Below, in pieces: positions 6,566 to 7,477 of a stretch of DNA of 7,477 bases. Below the pieces are notes generated by a model. It was not told the origin of the DNA. It saw only the letters and a list, made by a program, of their open reading frames with translations, and ran no database searches. The translations under genes and the position numbers were made by a program. Within the stretch, counting starts at the first letter, position 1. Every line of letters starts with the position of its first letter. Origin of the DNA: Actinomycetota bacterium (GTDB lineage Bacteria; Actinomycetota; Actinomycetes; Acidothermales; Acidothermaceae); contig PLCK01000147.1 in the NCBI GenBank assembly GCA_003134755.1, positions 7,209 to 14,685 of the forward strand, given 5' to 3'.

Positions 6566-7477
6566 ATGACGGCCGGTGTCGTAACGGGTGAGGCGGTACG
6601 CCTCGACGTCCGCCTTGCGCATTGGCCTTCACGCCTGGTCGCCAAGGTCATCGATGGGGCCGTGCAATACGTCGTCCTGCTGATCCTGCTACTGACGGTC
6701 GGCCGGATCTCCTCCGACTCTGACCCCGCGCTCGGCGCCGCGATTGGCGTGATCATCTTGGTGTTCGCGTTCGTCGGCTACAGCGTGATCCTCGAGACGA
6801 TCTGGCGCGGACGCACGCTCGGCAAGGCCGCACTCGGCCTACGCGTGGTGCGGGACGACGGTGGGCCGGTGCGCTTCCGGCACGCTCTCGTGCGCGGCAT
6901 CATGTTCCCCCTCGAATGGTGGGGACCGGCGTTGGTGGCCAGCATCATCAGCAAACGCGGCAAGCGCTTCGGCGACATGTTGGCTGGCACGATCGTCGTG
7001 CAAGAACGTGTGCCGGGGCGGACTGCCGCGCCCGTGCAGATGCCGCCGCCACTCGCGTGGTGGGCGACGACCCTCGACCTATCCCGGTTCACCGACGACA
7101 TCGCAATGGCGTGTCGACAGTTCCTCAGCCGCCAACACGAACTCACTCCCGCGGCGCGCGATGCGATGGGCGGTCAGCTCGTCGCGACCGTTCTCGCCTG
7201 CGTCACGCCGCCACCACCGCCGGGCACTCCGGGTTGGGCCTATCTGTCGGCGGTACTTGCCGAACGGCGACGTCGCGAAGAGCAGCGCATGTATACCAGT
7301 TGGCCCGCGCCGGGCACGCAGTCAACCGGCGGGCAGCCTCCCCAGCCGGCTGGGCAGCCGTGGGCGCAGGCGCAACAGCCATCGCCCTATCAGCAAACAC
7401 CGGCCGTGCCGACGCCGGCCGTGCCGACGGCGCCCGCGCCCCATGCGCCCGCGCCGCCCGCGCCGATGCCGCCCGCG
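6566..7477 (+). CDS. RDD-family membrane protein with Pro/Gln-rich tail, truncated by window end (Rv3695-like)
   Basis: At least 304 aa from the ATG at 6566, with no stop before the window ends. The RDD domain opens with HWPSRLVAKVIDGAV at 19-33 (the family's Arg and Asp at R23 and D30). A helix follows at about 31-46, another at about 57-76, then WRGRTLGKAALGLRVV at 80-95 and KRFGDMLAGTIVVQE at 133-147 with D137. Residues 161-242 form a soluble segment (DDIAMACRQFLSRQHELTPA, then PPPPPGTPGWAYLSAVLAER). From 243 on the tail is rich in Pro, Ala and Gln and probably disordered. It is divergent from the SpoIIM-family gene across 21 bp, a pairing also seen in mycobacteria. RDD proteins have been linked to transport, but function here is unknown. 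An AGGG at 6558-6561 is a poor ribosome site. Confidence 0.9.
   Translation, partial: MTAGVVTGEAVRLDVRLAHWPSRLVAKVIDGAVQYVVLLILLLTVGRISSDSDPALGAAIGVIILVFAFVGYSVILETIWRGRTLGKAALGLRVVRDDGGPVRFRHALVRGIMFPLEWWGPALVASIISKRGKRFGDMLAGTIVVQERVPGRTAAPVQMPPPLAWWATTLDLSRFTDDIAMACRQFLSRQHELTPAARDAMGGQLVATVLACVTPPPPPGTPGWAYLSAVLAERRRREEQRMYTSWPAPGTQSTGGQPPQPAGQPWAQAQQPSPYQQTPAVPTPAVPTAPAPHAPAPPAPMPPA
7400..7429 (+). repeat. Two exact 15-bp tandem copies in the RDD tail
   Basis: CCGGCCGTGCCGACG occurs at 7400-7414 and 7415-7429 and encodes PAVPT twice (residues 279-288). It sits in the Pro-rich low-complexity tail, where copy number may vary between strains. Confidence 0.85.

Noticed and set aside
6545..6622. 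Longer SpoIIM-family protein starting at the ATG at 6622
   Set aside because: It would add 26 residues inside the divergent RDD gene and past the family's usual M-D-x-D start; the TAGTGT hexamer also supports 6544.
1..7477. Search by eye for tRNA, rRNA, CRISPR repeats, transposase genes or attachment-site repeats
   Set aside because: None seen. In particular, no direct repeats were recognised at the edges of the VOC/ABC block, so the mechanism of insertion is unknown.

Overview
The window is high-GC actinobacterial DNA. GTG starts, 4-nt overlapping start/stop junctions and dense packing all fit. The gene order (DUF4129-like end, DUF4350, MoxR, DUF58, then a convergent SpoIIM-family gene and a divergent RDD gene) is the order I recall for the moxR2 neighbourhood of mycobacteria and relatives (Rv3690-Rv3695 in M. 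tuberculosis). A member of the Mycobacteriales or a close relative is therefore likely. This rests on memory of synteny, not on a search.

Region 1 (1-3527, + strand) is a tightly coupled operon: the last 21 codons of an upstream gene, a DUF4350 membrane protein, a MoxR-type AAA+ ATPase and a DUF58 membrane protein. The first two junctions are GTGA overlaps; the last is a 10-nt gap. The family-level idea is that the MoxR ATPase remodels or loads metal on a client with a vWA-like fold, here DUF58, at the cytoplasmic membrane, with the DUF4129 and DUF4350 membrane proteins as partners. The client process is unknown.

Region 2 (3524-5533) appears to be inserted between the DUF58 and SpoIIM genes, which are, as far as I recall, close neighbours in relatives. 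Its left part is a decayed VOC (glyoxalase-fold) gene on the minus strand with about 15 codons missing near the N-terminus and two frameshifts. Its stop lies within the DUF58 stop (CTAG). By hand count GC is about 58% over 3661-3840 against about 72% over 3301-3480. Next comes a minus-strand ABC exporter: an ATPase followed by a six-helix permease. As sequenced they form one continuous reading frame. A typical ATPase C-terminus ending in a 4-nt ATGA overlap with the permease start is visible in another frame, so the apparent fusion is probably a one-base frameshift. An imperfect 59-nt inverted repeat separates this exporter from the SpoIIM gene.

Region 3 (5534-7477) holds a SpoIIM/DUF95-family membrane protein (minus) and, divergently after only 21 bp, an RDD-family membrane protein (plus). 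The latter has a Pro/Gln-rich tail and runs off the window end. A TAnnnT hexamer 8 nt before the SpoIIM-family GTG suggests a leaderless transcript.

I found no RNA gene, CRISPR array, transposase or replication origin. The moxR locus is a known but poorly understood system. The unusual content is the decayed insertion inside it.
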